A DNA stretch of 32,676 nucleotides. It comes from Acidobacteriota bacterium (GTDB taxonomy: Bacteria > Acidobacteriota > Vicinamibacteria > Vicinamibacterales > CAVVIG01). The first letter of the stretch is position 1. Each line of letters starts with the position of its first letter. The notes below the pieces were generated by a model. The model saw only the letters and a program-made list of their open reading frames with translations. It was not told the DNA's origin and searched no databases. Where the stretch lies: NCBI GenBank assembly GCA_025358945.1, contig JANYHS010000295.1:1-32676 (forward strand), in the 5' to 3' direction. Below, one piece after another: positions 18,853 to 26,954 of the stretch. Both the position numbers and the translations under genes were made by a program.

Positions 18853-19953
18853 TCAGGTGCGCGGGGCCACTTTGGGCGGCTCGAACCCGAACTTTCTGAG
18901 CCCCACCTCCATGCTGCCCTTGTCGATCGCCTTGAGGTAGGCCTCCTCGGGGGCCACGAGTTTCCTGGCCACCAGGTCCAGCAGGGAATCGTTCAGCGTG
19001 ACCATGCCGATGGCCTTGCCGACCTGCATCATCGACTGGATCTGAAACGTCTTCGATTCGCGGATCAGATTGCTGATCGCCGAGGTCACGATCAGGATCT
19101 CGAGCGCCGCAACGCGGCCGCCGCCAATCTTCTTGCACAACGTCTGCGAGATGACGCCCTTCAGCGACTCGGACAGCATCACGCGGATCTGCGCCTGCCG
19201 GTCGGCCGGAAACTGATCGATGATGCGATCCACGGTGGACGCCGCGGTCGTCGTGTGCAGCGTGCCGAACACCAGGTGCCCCGTCTCCGCTGTCTCGATC
19301 GCGATTGCCACGGTCTCGAGGTCGCGCATCTCGCCGACCAGGATGATGTCGGGATCCTCGCGCAGCGCTGCACGCAGCGCGTTCTTGAACGACAGCGTGT
19401 GGTTGTGCACCTCGCGCTGGTTGATCGCGCACTCCTTGTTCTCGTGCACGAACTCGATCGGGTCTTCAATCGTGATCAGATGATCCTTGCGCGTGCGGTT
19501 GATGTAGTCGATCATCCCGCACAGCGTCGTCGACTTGCCGGAGCCGGTGGGGCCGGTGACCACCACAAGGCCCTTGTTCAACTTGCACAGGTTGAGAATC
19601 GCCGGGGACAGCCCCAACTGCTCGGCCGTGAGGATCTTGCTCGGGATGACGCGGAACACCGCGCCCCTGCCTTTGCGATCCATGAAGATGTTGGCGCGGA
19701 AGCGCGCGAGGCCGGGAATCTCGTACGCGAAGTCGGTGTCCATCCGCTCGGCGAATTCCGCCTTGTTCCTCTCGGGCGTGATCGGATCGAGCAGCCGGAT
19801 CACGGTGTCGCCGTCGAGCACCGGCGCGGCCGGATCGAGCGGCGTCATGCCGCCATCCTTGCGGATGAGAGGCGGTGTGCCGACCGACAGATGCAGGTCG
19901 GAGGCGCCGGCCTCACACATCAACCGGAAGAGTCCATCAATCTGAGCGCTCAT
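18853..19953 (-). CDS. pilT: Type IV pilus twitching motility ATPase PilT
   Basis: PilT is the hexameric cytoplasmic ATPase that retracts type IV pili. The 366 residues open with the PAS-like N-terminal domain (ASDLHLSVGTPPLIRKDG). Next come Walker A GPTGSGKST (134-142), the Asp box DHLITIEDPIEFVH, Walker B PDIILVGEMRDLET (201-214) and the His box GTLHTT (230-235). SAISNLIRESKTFQI corresponds to the PilT AIRNLIRE retraction motif, with Ser in place of the Arg. The gene overlaps its upstream partner by 4 nt and lies alone before the ribosomal operon; no other pilus genes are in the window. Confidence 0.96.
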   Translation of the reverse strand: MSAQIDGLFRLMCEAGASDLHLSVGTPPLIRKDGGMTPLDPAAPVLDGDTVIRLLDPITPERNKAEFAERMDTDFAYEIPGLARFRANIFMDRKGRGAVFRVIPSKILTAEQLGLSPAILNLCKLNKGLVVVTGPTGSGKSTTLCGMIDYINRTRKDHLITIEDPIEFVHENKECAINQREVHNHTLSFKNALRAALREDPDIILVGEMRDLETVAIAIETAETGHLVFGTLHTTTAASTVDRIIDQFPADRQAQIRVMLSESLKGVISQTLCKKIGGGRVAALEILIVTSAISNLIRESKTFQIQSMMQVGKAIGMVTLNDSLLDLVARKLVAPEEAYLKAIDKGSMEVGLRKFGFEPPKVAPRT

Positions 19954-20432
19954 GCTTCGGTCGTCTCCCGGAGTTCCACGATATGTTGCGCGTTCACGAT
20001 GAGCGTGCCCTCCGCGGTCTCGAGGTACCGAAACATCTCGGGCGCGCGCGCGTAGTCGCTCAGGCGGTCGCGACCGGTTGGACGATACACCCGGACGACG
20101 CCTTCAAGTGCGCGGCCGCTCGAGAGCAGCATGCGCACGCGGCGTTCCGTCGCCACGCTGTAGCCGGGGTCGAGCGTCGCTTCAACGGCCTTCCCGACCA
20201 GCGTGACGAGGACGACTTGTCGCCGGTTGTAAAGAACCGTGTGCGCGGCGCCGCCATCCGTCAGTTCAAACGGAAAAAACCCGGTCTCCGCGTTCAACAG
20301 GTCGGCGACCCGCTCCGGACCGGAATGGCTGGCGTTCGCGCTGGAGAGGAAAAAACAGCCGCGAACGGCAGTTCCCGTCGCCAGGGTCAGGTCGGCTTCG
20401 GCGCGGCGCTTCTCGATGCGGAATTCAGACAC
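19950..20432 (-). CDS. Two-repeat DUF6812-like protein coupled to pilT
   Basis: 160 residues with a GTG start and no signal peptide. It seems to contain the same small beta-rich unit twice. Residues 12-78 (LTLATGTAVRGCFFLS, then DLLNAETGFFPFEL, ending RRQVVLVTL) parallel residues 98-155 (RVRMLLSSGRALEGVVRV, then RLSDYARAPEMFRYLET, ending NAQHIVEL). The second half resembles what I recall as DUF6812. The function is unknown. The 4-nt overlap with pilT suggests joint translation and a possible link to pilus retraction or surface sensing. No ribosome-binding site is evident. Confidence 0.75.
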   Translation of the reverse strand: MSEFRIEKRRAEADLTLATGTAVRGCFFLSSANASHSGPERVADLLNAETGFFPFELTDGGAAHTVLYNRRQVVLVTLVGKAVEATLDPGYSVATERRVRMLLSSGRALEGVVRVYRPTGRDRLSDYARAPEMFRYLETAEGTLIVNAQHIVELRETTEA

Positions 20433-20508
20433 GTCAAGACAGATATCGGTCTCCGGCGGCCATCCCGATATATATTCAGTTCCGGTATTCAGACCCTGGA
20501 GAGAGCTA
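20433..20508. promoter_or_regulatory. Divergent promoter region for pilT pair and ilvE
   Basis: These 76 bases separate the divergent DUF6812-pilT pair and ilvE. The centre is AT-rich, with a near-palindromic GATATATATTC (20467-20477). TATATT (20471-20476) could be the ilvE -10, although no convincing -35 is 16-18 nt upstream. GGAGAG (about 20498-20503) is the ilvE ribosome-binding site. Confidence 0.35.
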
Positions 20509-21453
20509 ATGGGCTACACCCCGACTGACACAATCTGGTTCAACGGTAAACTGGTCCCCTGGGCCGACGCGACGGTGCATGTGCTGGCGCATGGCCTGCA
20601 GTACGGCACGGGCGTCTTCGAAGGCATGAAATCGTACCCGACCGCCGACGGTCCGGCGATCTTCCGGCTCGACGCGCACCTCGAGCGCTTCTACAAGTCC
20701 GCCGAGTTGTACGACATCGCCATTCCCTATTCGCAGCACACCATCGCCGAGGCGAGCCTCGAGGTCGTGCGGGCGAACAAGCTGGACGCCTCGTATCTGC
20801 GCCCCGTCGCGTTCTTCGACGCCGGCACACTCAGCGTGTGGACGAAAGAATGCCCGGTCACCGTGGCGATTGCCGCCGTACCGACTGGCAAGTACCTCGC
20901 CGATGCCGACAACGGCGTCCGGGTCACCGTGTCGCCCATCCGCAAGTTCGACAACAGCGCGATCCCGGCGTGGGCCAAAGCGTGCGGGCAGTACATCAAC
21001 TCGGCGCGCGCCGTGAACGAGGCGCAGAAGCGCGGGTTCGACGAAGCCCTGCTGCTGAACTCGCAGGGACTGGTGGCGGAAGGGTCCGGCGAGAACCTCT
21101 TCGTCGTGAAGGACGGCGCGCTCGTCACCAACGACAAGGACGCCAGCATCCTGATGGGCGTCACGCGCGCGTCGATTCTCGACATCGCGAAGGACCTCTG
21201 CATCCAGGCGACCGTCTCGCCCATCTCGGTCGAGGACGTCCTCGGCGCCGACGAGCTCTTCTTCACGGGAACCGCCGTCGAAGTGACCGCGATCCGCGAG
21301 GTCGACGGCCGCGTGATGAGCGGTGGTAAACCGGGACCCATCACCCGTCGTATTCAGGACACCTACAACCAGGCCGTCCGGGGACAGCTGCCGCAATACC
21401 GGCACTGGCTCTCGTTCGTCCGCCAACTCGTCGGCAAAGAGGTTCGCGCATGA
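20509..21453 (+). CDS. ilvE: Branched-chain amino acid aminotransferase
   Basis: A fold-type IV PLP aminotransferase for the last step of Val, Ile and Leu synthesis. The start at 20509 (MGYTPTDTIWFNGKLVPWAD) matches the family and follows GGAGAG; the open frame upstream overlaps the divergent gene and is rejected. Signatures: HVLAHGLQYGTGVFEGMKSY, catalytic K157 in IPAWAKACGQYINSA, GLVAEGSGENLFVV and the phosphate-binding FFTGTAVEVTAIREVDGR. It is 314 residues and overlaps the next gene by 4 nt (ATGA). A D-amino-acid or aminodeoxychorismate family member is less likely, given the strong IlvE motifs. Confidence 0.92.
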   Translation: MGYTPTDTIWFNGKLVPWADATVHVLAHGLQYGTGVFEGMKSYPTADGPAIFRLDAHLERFYKSAELYDIAIPYSQHTIAEASLEVVRANKLDASYLRPVAFFDAGTLSVWTKECPVTVAIAAVPTGKYLADADNGVRVTVSPIRKFDNSAIPAWAKACGQYINSARAVNEAQKRGFDEALLLNSQGLVAEGSGENLFVVKDGALVTNDKDASILMGVTRASILDIAKDLCIQATVSPISVEDVLGADELFFTGTAVEVTAIREVDGRVMSGGKPGPITRRIQDTYNQAVRGQLPQYRHWLSFVRQLVGKEVRA

Positions 21454-22232
21454 CGCGTCTGTCCACACTCGCGCTCGCCACTGTGCTGCTGACCGCCTCG
21501 ATCGCCGCGGCGCAGCAGCCGCCCGCTCCTGGCGGCGTCACCGGAACGGTCACCGGCGCGCGTGCCGGCGGCCCGCCGCCGATGTCCAACCTCCTGATCT
21601 TCCCGAAAGACACGCCGCGCGAAACGGTCATCACGACGATGCAGGCGTTCACCGCGGCGCTTGGCGTCCAGTGCAACTACTGCCACGTTCAGGAAGGACG
21701 CGGCGGCCGCAACGACATGGCGTCGGACGAGAAGCCGGCGAAGAAGGCGGCGCGCGGCATGATGACGCTGGCGCGCGAGATCAACGCCAAGCTGCCCGAG
21801 GCCGTGGGCAAAGGCGCGGCTGCGACCACGCGCGTCGGCTGCGCCACCTGCCATCGCGGCGTGCCGATTCCGAAACAGATCACCGACATCATGACCGAGG
21901 CCGGCAGCACGGGCGGCGCGGCAGCGGGCCTGGCGACATTCAAGCAACTGCGCGAGAAGTTCTACGGCGGCCAGAGCTACGACTTCAGCGAAGGCGCGCT
22001 GATCACGATGGCGCAACGCGCCAACACCGCCACCAAGTACGACGATGCGCTGGTGTACCTGCAGGCGAATCTCGAGTACTACCCGAAGTCGGCGCGCAGC
22101 TACTCGGCCGTCGCGCAGATGAAGACCGCGAAGGGCGACAAGCCCGGCGCGATTGCGGCAATGGAGAAAGCGGTAGAACTCGACCCGAACAACGCGCAAA
22201 TGAAAGCGCAGCTTGAAGCGCTCAAGAAGTAA
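21450..22232 (+). CDS. Exported diheme c-type cytochrome with TPR tail
   Basis: 260 residues. A signal peptide (1-21, ending IAAAQ) is followed by two heme sites, CNYCH (75-79) and CATCH (131-135). M64 before the first site fits the Met-x10-CxxCH layout of the photosynthetic-reaction-centre cytochrome family (PF02276), which non-photosynthetic Acidobacteriota also carry. A TPR-like pair follows (about 195-258: DDALVYLQANLEYYPKSARS, then GAIAAMEKAVELDPNNAQMK). It probably carries electrons in the periplasm, possibly docking an enzyme through the TPR part. It is translationally coupled to ilvE, although no metabolic link is obvious. Confidence 0.85.
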   Translation: MTRLSTLALATVLLTASIAAAQQPPAPGGVTGTVTGARAGGPPPMSNLLIFPKDTPRETVITTMQAFTAALGVQCNYCHVQEGRGGRNDMASDEKPAKKAARGMMTLAREINAKLPEAVGKGAAATTRVGCATCHRGVPIPKQITDIMTEAGSTGGAAAGLATFKQLREKFYGGQSYDFSEGALITMAQRANTATKYDDALVYLQANLEYYPKSARSYSAVAQMKTAKGDKPGAIAAMEKAVELDPNNAQMKAQLEALKK

Positions 22233-22273
22233 GACGTTAGAACTTGGAAGTTAGAAACTCAAAGGAGCAAAGT
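22233..22273 (+). repeat. TTAGAA-type low-complexity spacer with creatininase-gene ribosome-binding site
   Basis: After the cytochrome TAA comes GACGTTAGAACTTGGAAGTT then AGAAACTC, a degenerate tandem of GTTAGAA/GTTGGAA-like units, AT-rich against its surroundings. AAAGGAG (22260-22266) then serves the ATG at 22274. It resembles in style the AT-rich spacers of the ribosomal operon. Confidence 0.4.
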
Positions 22274-23206
22274 ATGCGTCGACTGCTATTCACGATTCCG
22301 GTGCTCGCGCTGTCCGCCGCGACCGCGTTCGCCCAAACCCCAGCCGCCAAAGCCGCCGCGAAACCTGCCTCCGCCAAGCAGGCCGCGACCGGCGCGAAGG
22401 CGCCGCTCGTCGAGTTCGACATGATGACGTGGCCCGAAGTGAAGGCCGCGCTCGCCGCGGGCAAGACCACCGCGTTGGTCTACACGGGCGGGACCGAGCA
22501 GCGCGGCCCCCAGAACGTCAATGGCGGCCACACGCTGATGGCGCGCGCGACGGCCAAGGCCATCGCGCTCAAACTCGGCAACGCGATCGTCATGCCGACG
22601 CTCGCCTACTCGCCCAACCGCGCGAGCGCGGATCTCCCCGGCACGATCGGCCTCAGCAACGAGGTCTTCGGCCAGATGCTGACCGAGATCTCCGAGCAGG
22701 CGATCATCACCGGTTTCAAGAACGTGATCATCATGGGTGACCACGGCGGCGGACAGCCGGGCGTGTTCACGGACGTCGCCAAGAAGCTCGACGAGAAGTA
22801 CGCCCCCAAGGGCGCGCACGTCTACTTCTGCGACGAGGTCTACGCGAAGGCGCAGGGTGATTTCGACAAGTGGCTGACCGCCAACGGTTATCCCACCAGC
22901 TCGCACGCCGGCATCCCCGACACGTCGACGATGATGTACCTGGGCGGGGACAAGGGTTGGGTCCGTAAGGAACTGATCGCGACGGCGGAAGGCGACCCCG
23001 CTCCGCCGCCCGGCTCGCGCGGCCAGGGACGCGGCACACCCGATCCGAACGCACCGCCGCGCAAGAACAACGGCATCACCGGCGACGCGCGCCGGTCGTC
23101 CGTGGCGCTCGGCAAGCAGGCGTTCGACATCAAGGTCAGTTACGCGGTGAAGCAGATCACCGGCTTCCTCGCGAGTCAGCCCAAGGCAACCGCCGCGCAG
23201 CAGTAG
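22274..23206 (+). CDS. Exported creatininase-family protein
   Basis: 310 residues from the ATG at 22274, chosen because AAAGGAG precedes it and the signal peptide MRRLLFTIPVLALSAATAFA follows directly. The creatininase fold is shown by YTGGTEQRGPQNVNGGH, ADLPGTIGLSNEVFGQMLTE, NVIIMGDHGGGQPG and SSHAGIPDTSTMMYLGG. Candidate metal ligands are E75, H86, H157, H211 and D216. The classical EQHG is EQRG here, with R77 in place of His. The family hydrolyses cyclic amides such as creatinine or deformylates Fapy compounds; the substrate of this exported group is not known to me. A Pro/Gly/Arg-rich insert lies near 245-265. Confidence 0.82.
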   Translation: MRRLLFTIPVLALSAATAFAQTPAAKAAAKPASAKQAATGAKAPLVEFDMMTWPEVKAALAAGKTTALVYTGGTEQRGPQNVNGGHTLMARATAKAIALKLGNAIVMPTLAYSPNRASADLPGTIGLSNEVFGQMLTEISEQAIITGFKNVIIMGDHGGGQPGVFTDVAKKLDEKYAPKGAHVYFCDEVYAKAQGDFDKWLTANGYPTSSHAGIPDTSTMMYLGGDKGWVRKELIATAEGDPAPPPGSRGQGRGTPDPNAPPRKNNGITGDARRSSVALGKQAFDIKVSYAVKQITGFLASQPKATAAQQ

Positions 23207-24462
23207 TGCATCAGCTGATTCTCGGCGGTACGCGCGGCCAACGACTCCAGGTCGCGCGTGCGGCCGGGATCACCGCGCCGATCCTCACGCTCGACGCACT
23301 GACGCTCCCCTTCACCGTCCCCGCTCTCCCCCAGCCGCATCCCCGGATCATCCGCATCGACGACATCGAGCACGCGTTCCCGGACGCGCAGACCGGCGGC
23401 ACACGCCTGGTCCTCACGCAGTCCACATACGTGATGCAGAAGTGGATCGACCTGCTCGATGGAGGCGATCACATGATCGTCACCGCCGATCGCGCAGCGC
23501 TCGAGCGATGCGCACCCGAGGTGCTTCAGCGGCGGGGGCCGTGGGGGAGCTTCGAGATCGTCGATGCCACGAAGCTCTCCACCACGGCGGACACGGAGGA
23601 GAGTTCCGTGGTGGAGAGCGTTCCTGGCGTGGAGGGCTTACTCGCGCGAGCATTTGCCGCGCGCGATCACACCGAGCGTCTTCACCTCTGTCACGAGGCG
23701 GTTTCTCTCGATCCTGACTCTGCGGTGGCGCACCTCGCCCTGGCAAGCGCATACCGGGAAACTCGCGACGGCGCGTCCGCGCGCGCGGCGCTCGATCGCG
23801 CGCTGGCGCTGGCGCCGGACTGGGAAGCCGCACATTACGAGAGCGCCAAGCTGTGGCTGGTCTACGACGACACGGAGCGGGCGCGCGATGCGTTCCAGCG
23901 CGCCGCCGACTGCATGCCGACCTTCTCCGCCGCCTTCAGCAATCTCGGCGCGACACTGGGCGAACTGGACGAACCCGCCGCCGCGCTGCGGGCGTTCCGC
24001 CAGGCGCTGGCGCACGACCCGCGCAGCTTCACCATCCTCAACAACATCGGCGTCGTCTGCCGCGAACTGGGACGCCCCGACGAATCCGAGGCGGCGCTTC
24101 GCCGCGTGATCGCCATCAACCCCGCGTTCGTGTTCGGCTACTACAACCTCGGGCACACGCTGTTCCTCGGTGGCAGGTTCGCGGACGCGCTGGCGGCGTA
24201 TGAAGAAGGCCAGCAGCGGGATCCCGAGAAGAACTGTCGCCAGGGATGCCGCCTGGCCGTGGTGCGATTCGCCAACGGCGACGCGGCAGGCGCTGAACGC
24301 GATCTGTGGCGGTGTGCGAACACGGCGCCGCCGGATGAGCGGGAGGATCTGCTGCTCGAGGCCTACGAGATCGTGCATGCCCTGCTCTCGCAGCATGCGG
24401 CGCTGTCGGCGCACCGGCCGTTTCTGGATCGCATCGGCGCCGAAATCGCCAAATCCGAGTAA
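23206..24462 (+). CDS. TPR protein with degenerate ATPase-like N-terminus
   Basis: 418 residues from a GTG that shares one base with the previous stop (TAGTG). Residues 165-345 hold about five TPRs (for example EAVSLDPDSAVAHLALASAY and LRRVIAINPAFVFGYYNLGH). Residues 1-120 look like a worn P-loop domain: GGTRGQRLQVARAAG sits where a Walker A would be but lacks the GK[S/T]; PRIIRIDDIEHAF resembles Walker B, and TRLVLTQSTYVMQKW resembles the sensor region. There is no signal peptide or membrane segment, so it is cytoplasmic. The function is unknown; an adaptor role is plausible. Confidence 0.8.
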   Translation: MHQLILGGTRGQRLQVARAAGITAPILTLDALTLPFTVPALPQPHPRIIRIDDIEHAFPDAQTGGTRLVLTQSTYVMQKWIDLLDGGDHMIVTADRAALERCAPEVLQRRGPWGSFEIVDATKLSTTADTEESSVVESVPGVEGLLARAFAARDHTERLHLCHEAVSLDPDSAVAHLALASAYRETRDGASARAALDRALALAPDWEAAHYESAKLWLVYDDTERARDAFQRAADCMPTFSAAFSNLGATLGELDEPAAALRAFRQALAHDPRSFTILNNIGVVCRELGRPDESEAALRRVIAINPAFVFGYYNLGHTLFLGGRFADALAAYEEGQQRDPEKNCRQGCRLAVVRFANGDAAGAERDLWRCANTAPPDEREDLLLEAYEIVHALLSQHAALSAHRPFLDRIGAEIAKSE

Positions 24463-24473
24463 GCTTGACCCCG

Positions 24474-26246
24474 ATGGAACCCCGGAATGCGGGTCTGCCG
24501 ATGGGGCGCGGCATCGGCCCGTCTGTCGTCGGCCATCTCCTGCGCGATCGCAGCCTGCGGCTGGCGGCGGGACTCGCGGTCGCCGTCGCCATTCCCGTCA
24601 CGGTCCTCTTCTATTTCCAGTTCCGTTCCATCGCCGACCTCGGACGATCGTCCGCCGTCGTCTTGGGGCAGCTTAGTCAGGAAACGGCTGAGGGCCTCAC
24701 CAAGAACGTCGAAGACGCGCTGAAAATGCCCTACATCAACACCATGCTGGGCGTGCCGCAACAGCAGACCGAACCGTTCAACCTGCCGGCGATCGCCAAG
24801 ACGTTCGATGAAGGACTGATCGCGCAGCCGTATGTCAGCCGTTACTACGTCTGGTCAGACGTGACCGTGGAGCACCGCGACGAACTGCTCTCCTACGATC
24901 GCGACACGCACCGGTTCCGCGCAGGCGTGCCTGAAGCCGGCCTGCTCGTACAGCGGTTCAAGGCGCTCGCGCCGGAGAAGCGGGCGATCAGCATTTTCGA
25001 GGCGACGCTCGACGGCCACCGCTCCTACTTCCAAGCGCAGTTGCGCTGGGCGTCTCCCGCGCGCGAGGTGTTGACCAGCTTCGTCGCGTTTCGCGTGGAC
25101 GCGGAACGCCTGCGCCGCGATTACTTCCCCGCGTTCATCACGGCCAAGTTGGCGACGGTCGAAGGACCCACGGGCTTCCCGCCGCTGTCGGTCACCGTGC
25201 TCGACAGCGACAACCGCGTCATCGTGCCGGCAAGCGGAGTCGCGCCCACCACGTTCGTCGACGAGCGGACGTTCCAGCTGGCATTTTTCGACCCCGAGCT
25301 CCAGCGCTTCATCGCGCCGGAAGGGCTCGAGCATGAAACGTGGCGCATCCGTACCGGGTACGGCAACCAGACCATCCCGGACATCATCGCCGCGCGCGCC
25401 CGACCGCAGCGCGCGATGATGGCGATGCTCGCCGGCGTGATGGCCATTGGGGTGTTCTTCGTCGCGCGCGCCGCGGCGCGCGAGGTGCGCGTCGCCGAGA
25501 TGAAGTCGTCGTTCGTGTCGAGCGTGTCGCACGATCTGAAGACGCCGCTCGCGCTGATCCAACTGTTCGCGGAAACGCTGGAACTCGGGCGCTTGAAAAA
25601 TACCGACCGCGCACAAGAGTACTACCGCATCATCAACAGCGAAGCGCGCAAACTGACGCGGCTGATCAACAACCTGCTCGACTTCTCGAAGATCGAAGCC
25701 GGGCTGCGCAGCTACAAGACGGTGCCCGTCGATCTCACCGCCGTGACACGCGGTGTCCTCCAGTCGCTCGAGAGCCAGTTCACGCACAATCAGTTCACGG
25801 TCCGACCGCATCTGGGCCAGCACGTGCCGGTGCTGCTGGACAGCGAAGCCGCGGTCCAGGCGATCGAGAATCTGATTTCAAACGCGATGAAGTATTCGCC
25901 CGAGCACCGGGAGATCATTGTCGGCGTCGACCGCGAGGGCGACTACGGCGTGATCCGCGTGACGGATCACGGAATCGGCGTGCCGCCGCGACTCCAGAGT
26001 AAAATCTTCCGCAAGTTCTACCGTATTCAGACCGACGCCGGATCGGGTCCGCAAGGCACCGGCCTCGGACTCGCCATCGTCGATCACGTGATGCGGGGCC
26101 ATGGCGGCTTCGTGCGCGTCGACAGCGAGCCGGGGCGCGGCAGCACATTCACGCTTCATTTCCCGTTGTACGCAGGAGAAATTTCCGGTGACAAAACGCA
26201 TTCTGGTGATCGAGGACGAACCCCAGATGTTGCTCGGTCTGCGTGA
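24474..26246 (+). CDS. Membrane sensor histidine kinase
   Basis: 590 residues from the ATG at 24474; a TTG 9 nt upstream is possible. TM1 (about 29-50) and TM2 (about 314-333) flank a periplasmic sensor domain of about 260 residues with no signature I recognise. HisKA has SVSHDLKTPLALI with phospho-acceptor H353; then NLISNAMKYSP (N box), DHGIGVPP (G1), KIFRKFYR (F) and GTGLGLAIV (G2). The last 19 residues after FTLHFPLYAG are encoded within the start of the regulator gene, a 59-nt overlap. It pairs with the OmpR-type regulator that follows. Confidence 0.93.
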   Translation: MEPRNAGLPMGRGIGPSVVGHLLRDRSLRLAAGLAVAVAIPVTVLFYFQFRSIADLGRSSAVVLGQLSQETAEGLTKNVEDALKMPYINTMLGVPQQQTEPFNLPAIAKTFDEGLIAQPYVSRYYVWSDVTVEHRDELLSYDRDTHRFRAGVPEAGLLVQRFKALAPEKRAISIFEATLDGHRSYFQAQLRWASPAREVLTSFVAFRVDAERLRRDYFPAFITAKLATVEGPTGFPPLSVTVLDSDNRVIVPASGVAPTTFVDERTFQLAFFDPELQRFIAPEGLEHETWRIRTGYGNQTIPDIIAARARPQRAMMAMLAGVMAIGVFFVARAAAREVRVAEMKSSFVSSVSHDLKTPLALIQLFAETLELGRLKNTDRAQEYYRIINSEARKLTRLINNLLDFSKIEAGLRSYKTVPVDLTAVTRGVLQSLESQFTHNQFTVRPHLGQHVPVLLDSEAAVQAIENLISNAMKYSPEHREIIVGVDREGDYGVIRVTDHGIGVPPRLQSKIFRKFYRIQTDAGSGPQGTGLGLAIVDHVMRGHGGFVRVDSEPGRGSTFTLHFPLYAGEISGDKTHSGDRGRTPDVARSA

Positions 26247-26871
26247 CAACCTCGAGCTCGAAGGCTACGAGGTGGTTACGGCTGCTGATGGCGAAGATGG
26301 ACTCGCGAAAGCGATCTCCACGGCGCCGGACCTGGTAATACTGGATATCACGCTGCCCCGCAAAAACGGGTTCGAGGTGTGCCGCGAACTCCGCGCACGC
26401 GCGAACGCGACGCCGATCGTCATGCTGACCGCACGCTCGCAGGACACCGAGAAGGTGCTCGGCCTCGAGCTTGGGGCGGACGACTACGTCACCAAGCCGT
26501 TCAGCATCACCGAACTGCTCGCCCGCGTCCGCGCCGTCCTGCGGCGCGGCGGCGGTCGGCCGTCGGGACTCGAGACCTGCCGCATCGGCGATATCGAGAT
26601 CGACTTCCGCACACACCAGGCGCACCGCGCCGGTCAGCGCATCGATTTCACAGCCCGTGAGTTCGACCTGTTGAGGTACCTGGTGGCGCACACGGGCGAG
26701 GTGGTCACGCGCGAGCAGATCCTCAATCAGGTCTGGGGATACGAGGAGTCGCCCACCACGCGCACAATCGACAACTTCGTGGCCAAGCTCAGGCAGAAGA
26801 TCGAGCGCGCCCCCCACGAGCCGGAGCACATTTTGACGGTCCACGGGGCCGGCTATAAGTTCGTCGGCTGA
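26188..26871 (+). CDS. OmpR/PhoB-family response regulator
   Basis: 227 residues from GTG at 26188 (read as Met-TKRILVIEDEPQMLLGLRD), with AGGAGA upstream. The open frame extends further 5' inside the kinase gene but does not match the family. The receiver domain has the acid pair E9/D10, phospho-acceptor D53 in LVILDITLPRKNGF, T81 and K103 (GADDYVTKPFS). The C-terminal winged helix (about 130-227) includes FTAREFDLLRYLVAHTGEVV and TRTIDNFVAKLRQKIE, and ends VHGAGYKFVG. It is a transcription factor driven by the upstream kinase; its targets are not evident here. Confidence 0.94.
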   Translation: MTKRILVIEDEPQMLLGLRDNLELEGYEVVTAADGEDGLAKAISTAPDLVILDITLPRKNGFEVCRELRARANATPIVMLTARSQDTEKVLGLELGADDYVTKPFSITELLARVRAVLRRGGGRPSGLETCRIGDIEIDFRTHQAHRAGQRIDFTAREFDLLRYLVAHTGEVVTREQILNQVWGYEESPTTRTIDNFVAKLRQKIERAPHEPEHILTVHGAGYKFVG

Positions 26872-26941
26872 GATCCGCCTTCGCCCTCAGGGCTTCGGCG
26901 CGCAAAGACAAACATTTACCGGGCCCCGGCACTGGACCGTC

Positions 26942-26947
26942 TATATT
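26942..26947 (+). promoter_or_regulatory. Possible -10 box of the Tat zinc-ribbon gene
   Basis: TATATT 7 nt before the ATG at 26955. A start 6-7 nt downstream would fall on or next to the initiation codon, and there is no Shine-Dalgarno. The best -35-like sequence (TTTACC, 26915-26920) is 21 nt away, longer than usual, so this is tentative. Confidence 0.3.
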
Positions 26948-26954
26948 GAAACCA

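Noticed and set aside
24465-24473. TTG start for the histidine kinase
   Set aside because: Possible, but an ATG lies 9 nt downstream and neither has a strong ribosome-binding site; the ATG is preferred.
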